Positions 17,297-27,984 of a stretch of 64,000 nucleotides of DNA are shown piece by piece. Every line of letters starts with the position of its first letter. Positions within the stretch are counted from its first letter, which is position 1. Origin of the DNA: Atriophallophorus winterbourni (Eukaryota; Platyhelminthes; Trematoda; Plagiorchiida; Microphallidae); NCBI GenBank assembly GCA_013407085.1, contig JACCGJ010000305.1, forward strand, positions 62,001 through 126,000. Reading direction: 5' to 3'. Under the pieces are notes generated by a model that saw only the letters and a list, made by a program, of their open reading frames with translations, had not been told where the DNA came from and did not search any database. The translations under genes and the position numbers were made by a program.

Positions 17297-20059
17297 ATGA
17301 CGGTTGTCTCAGATTATGACATCACACGACACCATCCATCTTTGCTTACCAAAACTGTTCTTGGATGCCTCTATACTAATGCCCAATGCTTGATTAACAA
17401 ATTTGCCGAACTTGTCACTCGGTTTGAGACTAAACGACCTCAGCTAATTGCCATTACCGAAACTTCGCTGAGCCCGGAAACCCACGATTGTGAGTTAGAG
17501 ATTGCTGGCATGTCACTGCTCCGCCGAGACCGTGCATCACGTGGAGGTGTGGCACTCTATTATGATCAGAGACTCAAGTGCAAAGAAATGACGGATTCCG
17601 ACTTGGTACTTCAGGATACGCTATGGTGTTTGTTGACAACGGCTACAGGCGATGATTGCACAATCGGCGTAATTTATCGCCCACCAGCAGCCCCGGAAGT
17701 GTATAATACGAATCTACTCGACAAGCTACGCTTGATTGCCTCGAGATATCATACCAGAATCTTGATCATGGGAGACTTTAATCTGCCTAACTTGCTGAAG
17801 ACGAACAAAATTTCTCACACCTCCACTGCTGCCATCTTTCAGCAGCTGTTTGACGAAATTCCTTTGTATAATCACGTTGAAAGCAATACAAGATACAGAG
17901 GGAGAGATATGCCTTCAATGCTCGATCTTATCTTGACAACTGAAGAGGACTCCGTCGAAAGCATTACATACGATTGTCCGCTAGGTTCGAGCGACCATTT
18001 GGTCTTGAATTTTGACTACCTATGTCGAGCAGAGCGAACAAACGATAGAACAAAATTCATCAGAAAGGTATGCCTATCAAAATTATCAAACGCCCTAAGT
18101 TTGATTAACGATTGGCAAATTGAAGGCATAGGAGTAAAAGAGCAGTGGTGTAGCATTTTGACCAATCTACACCGGGAAATCAACTCACACTCGGCATTCG
18201 TACCAAAACAGTGTGGAAAGGCATTCGAATTTAAAATCCGCAGTCGCACTCGGAAATGGATTAAACTGCGAAATAAGGCTTGGATAAACCATCGCCAGTT
18301 AACCACCGATGCCACATGGGAGACCTTTAGAAAACTAAGAAACCAGGTCATCAAACTTATTGCTGAAGACAAAATACAGTATCAAGCTGTCATAATGTCT
18401 AAAATGGAACGGAATCCCAAGCTTCTTTACCAGATTGTGAACAAGCAGTGTTCAGTGAAACCAGGAGTTGCGGCCTTGCGGACGCCCACTGGAATGACCA
18501 CAAATGCAGCTGACACCGCGGATGCTTTGGTAAATTATTATGCTACAGTATTTTGTCCAAAGGAAAGCGTGGATATACAAATGGATCCAGAAATAACGCA
18601 TCCTCTACCATTGGACACAATAACCATCAACAAAGAAGAGGTGCTGGGAACTCTACTATCGTTGAATCCCAGAAAATCCCCTGGTTGTGATAAAATTACC
18701 CCGAATATACTCAAGCATTGTGCACAATCTCTATGCGGACCTCTAACTCAGTTATTCTGCGAATCGTTGTCGCAAAGTGTCATACCGACTGAATGGAAAT
18801 CTGGTATAATCTCCCCGATTTTCAAAGGCGGGGTGCGTTCGGAGCCCGCAAATTACAGACCTGTTACTTTGTTGTCCGCCGTATCCAAGGTACTCGAAAG
18901 GATCGTGGCAAAAAAACTGAGCAAATACCTTGAGGAAAATAAGCTATTTTCGGGAGCCCAACACGGTTTTAGAAGGGGATACTCCTGCCTTACTAACCTT
19001 CTCCTCACCCTTGACGACTGGACTCGAGCAGTGGATGCTGGGGATACTATCCATGTATGTTACCTCGATATGTCGAAAGCATTTGACCGTGTAAACCACA
19101 GTATTCTCTTGCAGAAGCTGGAACGTTGTGGTATCACTGGCAGTCTGTTAGCATGGTTAGAAAATTACCTGACTGATCGGTTTGTTCAAGTCTCTGTGGA
19201 CGGTGCTCTATCGAAGTCGGTAGCCGTGACAAGTGGAGTGCCTCAGGGATCCGTCCTCGGACCAATCCTCTTCGCGCTTTATGCTAATGACATACCAGCT
19301 CTCATCAAATGCAAGATCGTACTGTTCGCGGACGATATAAAAGTTTGGTCTAAGATAAGTAAGTCGGAGGACTGCGAACTGCTCCAGAAGGATCTGGACA
19401 ACCTCCAGGCTTGGTCCCTAAAAAATCGCATATTTTTCAATTTCCAAAAGTGTCACATGTTAAACATTGGCAAATATGTGGAGTACCAGTATTTTCTTGG
19501 AACACACAGCCTCTCGTGGACCATGGAACAAAGGGACTTGGGTGTGTTAATAAGCAACACCCTAGGGATGTCGAGCCACTGCAACTACGTCTATCGCAAA
19601 ACATCACAGAAATTGTCACTCCTAAAGAGAATTTTCGGTAGGTTCTCAAAACAGACAATTCCCTGTATTATAAATACGTATATCAGGCCCACGATGGAAT
19701 ATGCGGTTCAAGCATGGTCGCCATGGCTTAAAAAAGATGTTGCGACTTTGCAACGAATATATCATCGAGCTACCAAACTTGTCACTGGACTCAGCCGGAA
19801 ACCCTACAATGAGCGAATCGAAACGCTGAATTTATTTGATTATCCACGTCGTCGTCACCGAGGGGATTTGATTTTGGTTTACAATATTTTGAATACTGAA
19901 AATCACCCTCTACAATGCCTATTGAATCTACGGAGCTCGCATAATACAAGAGCTCACACATTTACTCTAACTGTCCCTCACTCGAGACTAAACTGCAGAC
20001 GACATTTTTTGCCGTGCGAGTTTGTTTTACTTGGAACAATCTGCCAGATAATGTTGTGA
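17297..20059 (+). CDS. CR1-1 ORF2: AP endonuclease and reverse transcriptase
   Basis: About 920 codons. The frame is open from 17291, but the first ATG is 17297, two bases after the ORF1 stop. Endonuclease, residues about 15-240: YTNAQCLINKF, AITETSLSP (Glu), IGVIYRPPAAP, IMGDFNLPN and GSSDHLVLNF. RT, about 430-720: NPRKSPGCDKITPNILKHC, GIISPIFKGGVRSEPANYRP, YLDMSKAFDRVNHSIL, SGVPQGSVLGPILFALYAND and the active site LFADDIKVW. C-terminal domain: YIRPTMEYAVQAWSPWLKKD, RRHRGDLILVYNIL, SRLNCRRHF. One T is missing from the T run at 20005-20010, so the last 25 or so residues are replaced by a short tail. The expected WNNLPDNVV continuation is readable in the next frame. Confidence 0.93.
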   Translation: MTVVSDYDITRHHPSLLTKTVLGCLYTNAQCLINKFAELVTRFETKRPQLIAITETSLSPETHDCELEIAGMSLLRRDRASRGGVALYYDQRLKCKEMTDSDLVLQDTLWCLLTTATGDDCTIGVIYRPPAAPEVYNTNLLDKLRLIASRYHTRILIMGDFNLPNLLKTNKISHTSTAAIFQQLFDEIPLYNHVESNTRYRGRDMPSMLDLILTTEEDSVESITYDCPLGSSDHLVLNFDYLCRAERTNDRTKFIRKVCLSKLSNALSLINDWQIEGIGVKEQWCSILTNLHREINSHSAFVPKQCGKAFEFKIRSRTRKWIKLRNKAWINHRQLTTDATWETFRKLRNQVIKLIAEDKIQYQAVIMSKMERNPKLLYQIVNKQCSVKPGVAALRTPTGMTTNAADTADALVNYYATVFCPKESVDIQMDPEITHPLPLDTITINKEEVLGTLLSLNPRKSPGCDKITPNILKHCAQSLCGPLTQLFCESLSQSVIPTEWKSGIISPIFKGGVRSEPANYRPVTLLSAVSKVLERIVAKKLSKYLEENKLFSGAQHGFRRGYSCLTNLLLTLDDWTRAVDAGDTIHVCYLDMSKAFDRVNHSILLQKLERCGITGSLLAWLENYLTDRFVQVSVDGALSKSVAVTSGVPQGSVLGPILFALYANDIPALIKCKIVLFADDIKVWSKISKSEDCELLQKDLDNLQAWSLKNRIFFNFQKCHMLNIGKYVEYQYFLGTHSLSWTMEQRDLGVLISNTLGMSSHCNYVYRKTSQKLSLLKRIFGRFSKQTIPCIINTYIRPTMEYAVQAWSPWLKKDVATLQRIYHRATKLVTGLSRKPYNERIETLNLFDYPRRRHRGDLILVYNILNTENHPLQCLLNLRSSHNTRAHTFTLTVPHSRLNCRRHFLPCEFVLLGTICQIML

Positions 20060-20346
20060 ACTCACCAAACCAGCAAACTTTCAAGAGAAGCCTTGATGCC
20101 TATTTGACCCTAAACCCGTGCATTGAAGAAAACTATACATCTTAACACCATACACCTACATTTGTTATCCCACCAATCGAAAACAATTTCTGCCCTTGGA
20201 TATTTACTTGATTTTTGAACTGCCCAGTAAGCAATCTAATCCCATTTTTGCTTGTTATATTATTCGTTGTTGTCATATTATTCTGTGGTTTTTTGTAAAG
20301 CTATATGCTTTTTAGACCATTAAAATTGAATTGAATTGAATTGAAT
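20060..20346 (+). repeat. CR1-1 3' UTR and (AATTG)n tail
   Basis: It contains 'ttttttgtaaagctatatgc' and 'ttttagaccatt' blocks, then AATTG repeats (20324-20346). The first 70 bases still encode the out-of-frame end of ORF2. Similar 3' UTR blocks occur on minus at 61262-61412. Confidence 0.85.
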
Positions 20347-20518
20347 AGAATAACGCTCTGGAGGCATTCGAAGCAGGCAAAATATTCGAAGTAGCTAAAT
20401 TTGGAAACCTCGATGAAGAAGCTGTACTTCTTTCGGGGCAACCCATCGGACTACAAAATGGAAAACATCCAGGCTATCAAGTGTGCGATCCAAGGCTGCC
20501 TGTTGTCCGATGTACGCA
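20347..20518 (+). repeat. Tandem repeat X: rest of unit b
   Basis: Matches 24851-24976 with about 10% differences ('gaataacgctctggaggcat', 'cctcgatgaa.aagctgtact') and then the unit end also seen at 15238-15289. It breaks off at 'tgtccgatgt' where CR1-2 begins. An open frame runs through the unit with no known domain. Confidence 0.75.
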
Positions 20519-21615
20519 GTAGTAAAGCGCCTAAATCCGCTATCATCGACACGCCAAACAATTTGCGACCAACCGAAGACACACATCAGAACACTACTTA
20601 CGCGGAGATAGCAACCAATGCGTCCTCACCAGCCGCGGAGCCATACTGCGCGATTGTCACCAGACTTCAACGCCTGGAATCCCTACTAGATGTGAGAACC
20701 CAGCCTGCGTGCAGAAATCCTCAAGGTGATCAGATAACGCCAACTGCATCTCGATCATCGAAACCTCATACTGCTTCTCAACGACAAACCATTAAGCCGA
20801 AACCGACTAACACCGATAAACTGCCTGTAGTTCAAAAGGCCACTCAACGCAGCTCGCAATGCCAGACCATTGTATGCACGAATGTGTCTGAAAGCTCCTC
20901 GCCGTGCTTCCAAACACGCAGGAAAAACGATGTGCAACAGTGGAATGCCATCTGCGAAAAATTGCAACTTGAAGTGACGGCGATTTCCTTGGTACGTCTT
21001 TCCAGACGCCCGAACTCGCTTCACGCGGATGCACCACGTCTACTACGAATCACCCTTGAGTCTACTGCGAAGGTAGAAGAAGTCTTGCTCTCGGCCCACC
21101 TTCTCCGGAATGCGAATTCGCCTATCCGCATTTTTCCTGACGTTCCATGGTCTCAAAGACAGATGCAAAAGCAGGCTGGTTACGATTGGAAATCGGAGAA
21201 TGATAAACGCAGTATCTTTATCCACGGTGTTCCTGAACTGAACAATGAGGATTTAGCTAAGAACACTCTACACGACTGCTCTCAATGGCGCTATATCCAA
21301 GAGCTTAGCAAAATCAAAGGAACTATGACGACTGCCGTGAAACGCCTTCCCAAGTCCTCCAGTTACAAGGGCAATGCTCCGCGCATTCTGAAAATTACAT
21401 TCCACTCAGAGGATATGGTAAGTACTGCTTTGAGGTTGTGGTATGATAACAAGCGCTTTGCACCCACGGAGGTTCGACTTCGCTCCGCAGTCGACAAACC
21501 ACAGCCTCGTCTACAATCACCAGTCGCGTCGAATCGAGACCAATCTGCTAGCGAATTACACACGACTGTTTCAAAAAACTCCCAGGAACCGGCTTCATCG
21601 GGGCCGGTGGAATAA
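20413..21615 (+). CDS. CR1-2 ORF1 (5'-truncated, fused to repeat X)
   Basis: About 400 codons. The first in-frame ATGs (20413, 20458) lie in repeat X; homology to CR1-1 ORF1 starts well inside. Two conserved segments are present: TIVCTNVSESSSPCF to IRIFPDVPWSQRQ, and SIFIHGVPELNNEDLAKN to SYKGNAPRILKITF. The N-terminal zinc finger of CR1-1 ORF1 is absent, consistent with 5' truncation on insertion at about 20519. The frame is open to TAA at 21613. Any expressed product would carry about 35 foreign N-terminal residues from repeat X. Confidence 0.78.
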   Translation: MKKLYFFRGNPSDYKMENIQAIKCAIQGCLLSDVRSSKAPKSAIIDTPNNLRPTEDTHQNTTYAEIATNASSPAAEPYCAIVTRLQRLESLLDVRTQPACRNPQGDQITPTASRSSKPHTASQRQTIKPKPTNTDKLPVVQKATQRSSQCQTIVCTNVSESSSPCFQTRRKNDVQQWNAICEKLQLEVTAISLVRLSRRPNSLHADAPRLLRITLESTAKVEEVLLSAHLLRNANSPIRIFPDVPWSQRQMQKQAGYDWKSENDKRSIFIHGVPELNNEDLAKNTLHDCSQWRYIQELSKIKGTMTTAVKRLPKSSSYKGNAPRILKITFHSEDMVSTALRLWYDNKRFAPTEVRLRSAVDKPQPRLQSPVASNRDQSASELHTTVSKNSQEPASSGPVE

Positions 21616-21692
21616 GTGCACCTTCAAATCGCACACTGTACACACTGCAATCGCGCAGCCTTTCATGCTGTTACACAAATGCTGCTGGTTTT

Positions 21693-24455
21693 ATGAGCAA
21701 ACTCCCGGAGCTCCGTTACCGCCACTCCCTTTGTGCATGGGACCTAATAGCCGTCACTGAGACTTGGTTATCGAGCGCAGTTCTTAATGCGGAACTCACC
21801 CTCCCCAATATGTCTTTACTTCGACGGGATCGTGCAACAAGGGGAGGTGGTGTCCTGCTCTATTATCATGAATCACTTCGTTGCGAACCATTAAGCGACC
21901 CTGCGTTATGTGACTCTGATGTTCTATGGTGCCAAATATCACTCAAACAAGACAGTCTTCTCCTGATTGCGGTTGTTTATAGACCACCCAGTAGCCATGC
22001 ACAGCTTGATTCCTTCCTTATCTCTTCACTTCGGCACGCTCTAAACAAACGATTTTCCCACATCCTAATAATGGGAGACTTCAATTGTCCTAGATTTTGT
22101 GGAGACCTTGTTTCTCAACCGTTTGCCGCTGAACTGTCTGACTTACTGGCAGACTATCCATTGTACAACCACGTTCGTGAAGCAACTCGGTTTCGGGACA
22201 TGAATGCACCATCCATTCTGGACTTCATCATCACAAATGAAGAGTTAATGATTGAGAATCTTTCCTTTACCCCTCCTCTCGGCCATAGTGACCATGTTGT
22301 TTTGACATTCACTTTCGTTACATTCATGGACCACTTTAATGAAACCCGCCCACAAACTCGTTGGATTACCGACATTGGATTGTTCCACGAACTTGTTGCT
22401 GCCAATTCATGGGACTTCTTAATGTCTGACAAGATCGATGTTGCTTGGACCACGTTTCTCACTCACTGGCACGCTTTGCTGCGCGCTGCCAGCCACGAGA
22501 AGCCTTTTCATCATAAGAAACCGGGCTCATTCCTTCGCAGCCGAACGAAGAAAGCCATAGCACAGCGAAACCTGGCATGGCGATGTTATCGGACAGGAAG
22601 AAACAAAAATGACTGGGAAAACTACAGGTCATTGCGAAACTATTGTACATACCTCAGCCGCCAAGACAAGACCCAATATGAATTGCATATATCCAACAAG
22701 TTTATGGAGAACCCAAAAAGCTTGTTCCACCTTGTGAACCAAACGCGTGGTCAAATAGGAATTCCATCCCTAGTCAGCGCACACGGCCTCACATCGACCG
22801 CCTTGGAAGCTGCAACTGTGCTGTCGCAACAATACGCTCCTATTTTTAACCCTACATATCCCGCGAAACTTACCCACTTTTCTTTTCCCTCGCGCGACGT
22901 GCAAGAGATGCCGGAAATAAAGTTCACCCCTGAGGCAGTTCATCGGAAGATTCTGTGTCTGCGACAGTACTCCTCGTCAGGACTTGACGGCATCCATCCC
23001 AAAATCCTGAAAGTAGCCGCAGCACATATATCTCCTTTACTGGCGACTTACTTTCACCGTTGTTTGGACTCGGCTACCATTCCACAAGCCTGGAAGGAAG
23101 GTGTTGTAAGCCTTATATTTAAAGACGGCAGCCGGTCCGATCCTGCAAATTATCGCCCCATCGTGCTGTCATCAGTGATTTCTAAAGTCATGGAGAGCAT
23201 TGTCTCTGACCGCATTGTCTCACATTTTGAAACGAATCGGATTTTAATCAAACAGCAACACGGTTTTCAGGCCAAACGTTCGTGCACCTCTAATTTGCTT
23301 CTCGCACGAGATGAATGGACGAAATCCGTCGACGAAGGCACTGGTGTCGATGCTATATTTTTAGATTTCTCCAAGGCATTCGACCGTGTGCATCACGACA
23401 TCCTTCTCCTTAAACTCGCTTCCTACGCGTTGGATCATCCCTGGTATCATGGATGAAATACTTCCTATGCGATCGCTCTCTCTGTGTTCGTGTGCGCGAC
23501 TGCTACTCAGCCCCCTTTCCAATCAAGTGTGGTTTGCCGCAAGGTTCGGTTCTTGGTCCAAGACTCTTCATTATCTTCATCAACGATATCGGACAAGACA
23601 TTGAATCCCCGTTCCTCCTCTTTGCTGATGATGTCAAACTTTGGCGCTCTCTTAAATCGTCTGATGATTCCCGTGTCTTACAAGACGACTTAGATCGCCT
23701 ACATTGTTGGTCTTCACGAAACTATCTTCCATTCAACGCATCCAAGTGCAGCGTTCTCCCCATCCGTCACTCAGCTTGTTTTACCTACCGTTTGGGGCAA
23801 ACAACACTTCAACGCGTTCGGCAAGAAAAGGATCTTGGACTTATCATTCAGCAAGACCTTGGTTGCACAGAACAATGCGAACGCGCAGCAGCTGCAGCCA
23901 ACCGCAACACCGGCCTACTTCGCCGCGCCCTCGGCAAGTTCGACCGGTTTCTCTTCCCGACTCTGTTGAACATTTACATTCCGGCCACACTTGGAATACG
24001 CAGTGCAGGCTTGGCGGCCGTGGCTATGCAAGGACATGTCACTCCTCGAAAACGCCCAACGGCGTGCGACAAAGCTCGTCCGCGGTATGCGCCACTTGCC
24101 ATACGAGGAGAGATTACGCCGTTTAAACACATACTCCGTTACGTACCGTCTTCTCCGTGGAGACATGATACTTACATACCGGATACTGAGCGACCCCTCC
24201 CATCCATGCAGCTCCCTACTCGTCCCATCCATCAGCACAAATCTCCGAGGACATGGACTTAAATTGCTACATCAGCAAAGTCGACTTGAATGTCGCCGCA
24301 GGTTTTTCTCGGTGCGAGTCTGCAGTCCATGGAATGCTCTTCCATGCAAGCTTTTTGAATCCGCTTCTTTCGGTTCTTTCAAAGGTCTCCTCGATTCCCA
24401 CCTCCATGAAATCTCCCACTCCCAAGACACTAATACCCCCTCGTGGCAACGGTAA
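21693..24455 (+). pseudogene. CR1-2 ORF2: endonuclease-RT with two frameshifts
   Basis: Three joined frames: 21693-23456, about 23453-23985 and about 23985-24455. Endonuclease: AVTETWLSS, LLIAVVYRPPSS, IMGDFNCPR and LGHSDHVVLTF. RT: LRQYSSSGLDGIHPKILK, SLIFKDGSRSDPANYRP, FLDFSKAFDRVHHDILL, CGLPQGSVLGPRLFIIFIND and the active site LFADDVKLW. C-terminal: HLEYAVQAWRPWLCKD, RRATKLVRGMRHLPYEERL, RGDMILTYRIL. The first lesion is a one-base change near 23430-23445. The second is an extra C at about 23981. All catalytic motifs are intact. Confidence 0.9.
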
Positions 24456-24570
24456 GTTCTCTTTCTGTACCATTTGCATTTTCGTCACTACCCCTCTAAC
24501 ACTTCTCCAGTTTCATTGCTCTTCCAGATCCCAGTATCGGAAGTCCAAGCGCACGCAGTCTCAGCTGACC

Positions 24571-24695
24571 CTGTTCCGGAGGATGTGGTGGGTAGCGGTG
24601 TCCGGGTTGACGCCCTACCTGTCCAAATGCCACAAAAATCCACTGATGGTGCAGGCTAACGCGAATGTGGCCCGCTATAAGGCCTTGAAAACTCG
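24571..24695 (+). repeat. Module S, copy 3 (CR1-2 3' UTR)
   Basis: 'ggaggatgtggtggg', 'tccaaatgccacaaaaatcc' and 'tgtggcccgctataaggcc'. A short frame across it reads VPEDVVG, also readable in the copy at 36755-36895. It lies just after the ORF2 stop. Confidence 0.75.
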
Positions 24696-24805
24696 AACAT
24701 TTTACTATTCTTTTCTTTTCGATCCACCGCACAATTTATTTTGCGGTTTTGTACAAGCTCCCCGCTTTTTATACCGTAATAAACTATTGAACTATTGATC
24801 TATTG

Positions 24806-24980
24806 ATGTTATTTAAAGTCCATAAATTAACCGCCGCAAATTTGAATGGTGCGCGCTGGCAGAATAACGCTCTGGAGGCATTCGAAGCAGGAAAATGTTC
24901 GAACTGGCTACATTTGAAAACCTCGATGAACAAGCTGTACTTCTGTTAGGGCAACCCAAAGAACCACAAAATGTAAAACG
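24806..24980 (+). repeat. Tandem repeat X: unit c
   Basis: Starts directly at the CR1-2 tail and matches unit b (15290-15336 plus 20347-20460). It diverges after 'caaaatgtaaaac'. Sequence from 24981 to 25080 shows nothing recognisable. Confidence 0.75.
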
Positions 24981-25080
24981 GTTATTAAAAAGTTTGCATA
25001 CACTATGAAATCATTGAAAGCATTGTGAGCAGAGAGCATGAGATCTGTCATTTTTACCTGTATTGTAATAGTTGCGTGTG

Positions 25081-25312
25081 GGCCTGATACTACCCGGCTG
25101 CCCAGGCCAAACTAGGGAATTGGCTTATGGGTTCCCATCCGGAGCGTTTGGTTAAAAATCCTGAACCACAAGGCAGCGGGTTGAGACTGAGTTTGTCTGA
25201 CCTTCCTGGGATGAGTAGCTCTGCTAGGGCCAAAAGACACCACCCAGTATAGCTCAATGGGTCATGGAGGTACGCAAACCATCGCATCACGTTAAGGTCT
25301 GGTCTTAGCGCG
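25081..25312 (-). repeat. RTE 5' UTR fragment
   Basis: Minus strand: 'ccattgagctatactgggtg', 'ctgccttgtggttcagg' and 'gcctgggcagccgggtagta', in the same order as in RTE-1 (7266-7691). Only the leader is present; no endonuclease follows. Confidence 0.8.
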
Positions 25313-25339
25313 GTGGGACATAAGCATTAGTGCCGCAGA

Positions 25340-25880
25340 TGTAGAACGTGGTATTTCGATGCAATAAATGGTAGATTATTTTCTAGAGACCTTTTGAATA
25401 ACGCATCTATGCCCGTCTGTAAGATATGCTGATCATCATGTGATGATTGTGATCTCCAAATTTTGATATCATCCACAAATAAAAGAAATACAGATGATAT
25501 TACTTGGCTGGTATCATTTATGAAAATAAGAAAGGCCCAAGAACAGAGCCGTTCGGAAGGTCACAATTCACAGAAAACTTCACAGTACTAGCCTCTGGCT
25601 GTTACATGGAGTTTGTTGAGAGGAAATTTTCTATCCAGAATAACAAAGGATGACCGACACGATATAGCTTGATGTTGGATAACAAAAGTCGAAAGCCTCA
25701 GAAAAAATTAGTCAAACGATACCAGACATTTTCAACACCTGTTCTATCTCGGTTATCTCCCCGCTGAGTGAAAATGTGGTTCCATCATTCCGATCATAAA
25801 GGTGGTTCTCGATCCAAGCATCCAAATACCATTTCATCACCTTAAATACAGTCGCGTTTAAAGTAACAGAATCGGTAATT
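25340..25880 (-). pseudogene. Degraded CR1 reverse transcriptase fragment
   Basis: Minus strand: an LGPFLFS-like block, LIFINDTSQVISSVFLLF and VDDIKIWRSQ near 25440, plus an SEAFDF block near 25700. Several deletions and stops are present. The active-site FADD reads FVDD. Confidence 0.7.
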
Positions 25881-26445
25881 GCAGACACATCGCATCATAT
25901 TACATCGAAAGCACTATCATTCAACAAGTAGCTGACGAGAAAGATCTTGGAGTTATAGTGTCCGACTGAATGAAAACGCAAGTTCATTCTGCGATGAAGA
26001 TTGGCAAACCACACCTCTTTCTGATGGCAATTCGTAGATCGTTTTCAGCTGTAATAGCTGATTCTTTCAAGTTGTCATATGGTGCGCACAACAGACCCGT
26101 CCTTCAGTATGGACTTCCAGCTATCTATTCACGAACTACGGTAGAATGTAATACGCTGGAGCGATTACAACGCCGTGCAATAAACTTGGTTCTGCGCATT
26201 AAATCGTTGAGCTATGAAGAGCGTTGAACAAAAATGGAATAGCTCCCGTTCGCGTATCGCCGAATCGGGTATGATTTGCTGACGACGAGGCGGATTTTAC
26301 TAGGAGAGAATGGTAACGAGCTGTCAAAGTATTTCACGTTTATGACGAATGCCAAAACGAGAGTTCATGTTACGAAGATTTAGAAGCGGAGAACTCAACG
26401 TGCACCTGATCCACCAGGATTGTGAACACACGGAATGCCCATCCG
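25881..26445 (+). pseudogene. Degraded non-LTR RT C-terminal fragment
   Basis: Plus strand: VADEKDLGVIVSD, then AAMKIGKPHL-like helices, ADSFKLSYGAHNRPVLQYGL, LERLQRRAINLVLRIKSLSY and, after a stop at 26225, RRILLGENGNELSKYF. It is a CR1/Jockey-type C-terminal domain from a different lineage than CR1-0 to CR1-2. Four or more lesions. Confidence 0.7.
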
Positions 26446-26489
26446 AAAACAGTCTTTGCTGTAACCACAGAATAAAGTTCAAACATACA

Positions 26490-27000
26490 TGCATGCTTTG
26501 TAGAACGTCTCTGTGGCTGTTCTAAGGCATGCTGGTCACGTTTCAACCATGGTTTCAAGACGGAGACTTTATACTCCAAATGTGGCCTGATGTACGCCTA
26601 AAGAAGAAACGGAAGGAGACGTGCATCGTACGCACGCTTTATGAGTCCAATGTTTCATATTTGCCACGGTTAAATCTCTACTACACTGAGCACAACAGCT
26701 AAAGTCATTTTGTACCATCACATCGATATCTTTTTCTTGCTTTGTGACAGCAAGCATCTTGCCACAGAGAATATAGCTATGGTAGCTAGGAAGACGAATA
26801 AGTATTGCATTGCATTTATCAGTGTTAAATGGTAAGCGGGTGATCGCAGACCATACGTGTAATGAATCCAGGTCGGATTGAATGTTCCTTGTATGACTTG
26901 GGGAGTTGACGACCCGCCAAATCTTGATATCATCCACGAAAAGGCGAAATGGTGATTCGGCGTACCCTAAAATGTCGTTGACAAAACTCCAAAATAGACG
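26490..27000 (-). pseudogene. CR1-0-like RT fragment
   Basis: Minus strand from about 26990: SFVNDILG, LFVDDIKIWRVVNSPSHTRN, SDLDSLHVWSAITRL, GKMLAVTKQEKD, VMVQNDFSCCAQCS and VLKPWLKRDQHALEQPQRRS. The closest relative in this window is CR1-0 (4620-4884 and 13332-13560). The segment between the AQCS and PWLKRD blocks is rearranged. Confidence 0.75.
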
Positions 27001-27426
27001 TGTGCCAAGTATTGACTGTGTTGACTATGTACAAAAGGTGTTTCAGAGAAGAATATTTTTGACTTAGTTAACGTAAAGAAAATCAATGAAATGTGAGTGA
27101 TAATGTAACAACATTGTTTTACTCCACCTAATAAGAATTGACTCTGACACAATTTCCTTTTGATTCGTGTTCCGTGATTGCTTCCGATGTACCTTCGTGT
27201 ACGTTTGGGCTACCGCGATAAACCTTTATTCTTTTGTGCTTGTTCTCCTACATTCTTGAGGACATTATTGTAGCTGTCAGTTTACTACGAATTAGCGAGC
27301 CCGGAATACACGCATCTTTCGTTATCTCATCCGGTACTTCATTTTCCCGCTATACATCGGATTTTTCAGGTAATATGTTTGCCTCGTTTAATCGTGAATT
27401 TTCGCATCATTTGCTCCTGTTCATCA
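27001..27426. other. Intergenic, possible LTR/leader of the following gypsy gag
   Basis: T-rich, no coding match. It lies directly upstream of a gypsy Gag start codon, so an LTR or leader is plausible, but I found no second copy to define one. Confidence 0.3.
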
Positions 27427-27984
27427 TGAGTGATTCTAGACGCGTTATTTTGGCATCGACGGTCATTACAATACCCAGTTTTATTCCACAGGACCATGAG
27501 TTTTGATTTCATTTTTTAGAAACTGAATTTAGTTCTAAAAATATAATTGATGACTCGGCCATATTTTCACATTTAACGCAGAAACTCCCCGAGAAAGTGT
27601 TGTTACAGGTACGCGACGCAGTCCTAACTCCACCCATAGGTGACCGATACCGTATCGTCAAACAGGCCGTTATTTCCCGCACGGTTGTGTCTGAACGATC
27701 CAGGCTACAGCAGCTGTTGGGCAACTTAGAAATTGCCAACAAAAAGCCATCTACCATATTAATGGAAATGCGCCGCCTGCTATGGTCATTGCAGCTCTAC
27801 ACAATGAGGTTCAAAACCCCACACTCAACAGTAAGTCACGATCACGTACCACATCGTGCCAACGCTACAGTAGTCACACTTGGTCACCCGTCTGCTGGAA
27901 CCTTCGGAAATACAGCGATAATGCGCGGCAGTGCATAAAACCTCGCGCCTATTGCAGATCGCTAGCGAAAAACTCGGTCCAGCA
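27427..27984 (+). pseudogene. Ty3/gypsy Gag fragment
   Basis: From ATG 27427: MSDSRRVILAS, a stop at about 27504, then EFSSKNIIDDSAIFSHLTQK, VLLQVRDAVLTPP, AVISRTVVSERSRLQQLLGN and KKPSTILMEMRRLLWS. A zinc-knuckle-like end follows with a changed residue (CWNLRKYSDNARQCI, Asn where His is expected). It resembles the Gag of gypsy-A (37500-38270) in layout. The element stops where CR1-3 begins at 27985. Confidence 0.78.

Larger units (their letters stand above)
15337..20346 (+). mobile_element. CR1-1: near-intact CR1-type non-LTR retrotransposon
   Basis: 5.0 kb element inserted in tandem repeat X. It has a 5' UTR with a small open frame (15421-15786), intact ORF1 (15783-17294), ORF2 (ATG 17297 to 20059, one frameshift near its end), a 3' UTR and a tail of (AATTG)n at about 20324-20346. 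The repeat X sequence resumes at 20347. It is the best preserved element in the window. Confidence 0.92.
20519..24805 (+). mobile_element. CR1-2: 5'-truncated CR1-type retrotransposon
   Basis: It is inserted exactly between two units of tandem repeat X. The left side ends 'gtccgatgt' and the right side resumes after the tail with 'gatgttatttaaa', giving a probable GATGT duplication. The tail is an (ACTATTG)n-type run (24782-24805), different from the AATTG tail of CR1-1. The 3' UTR carries module S. Confidence 0.85.
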
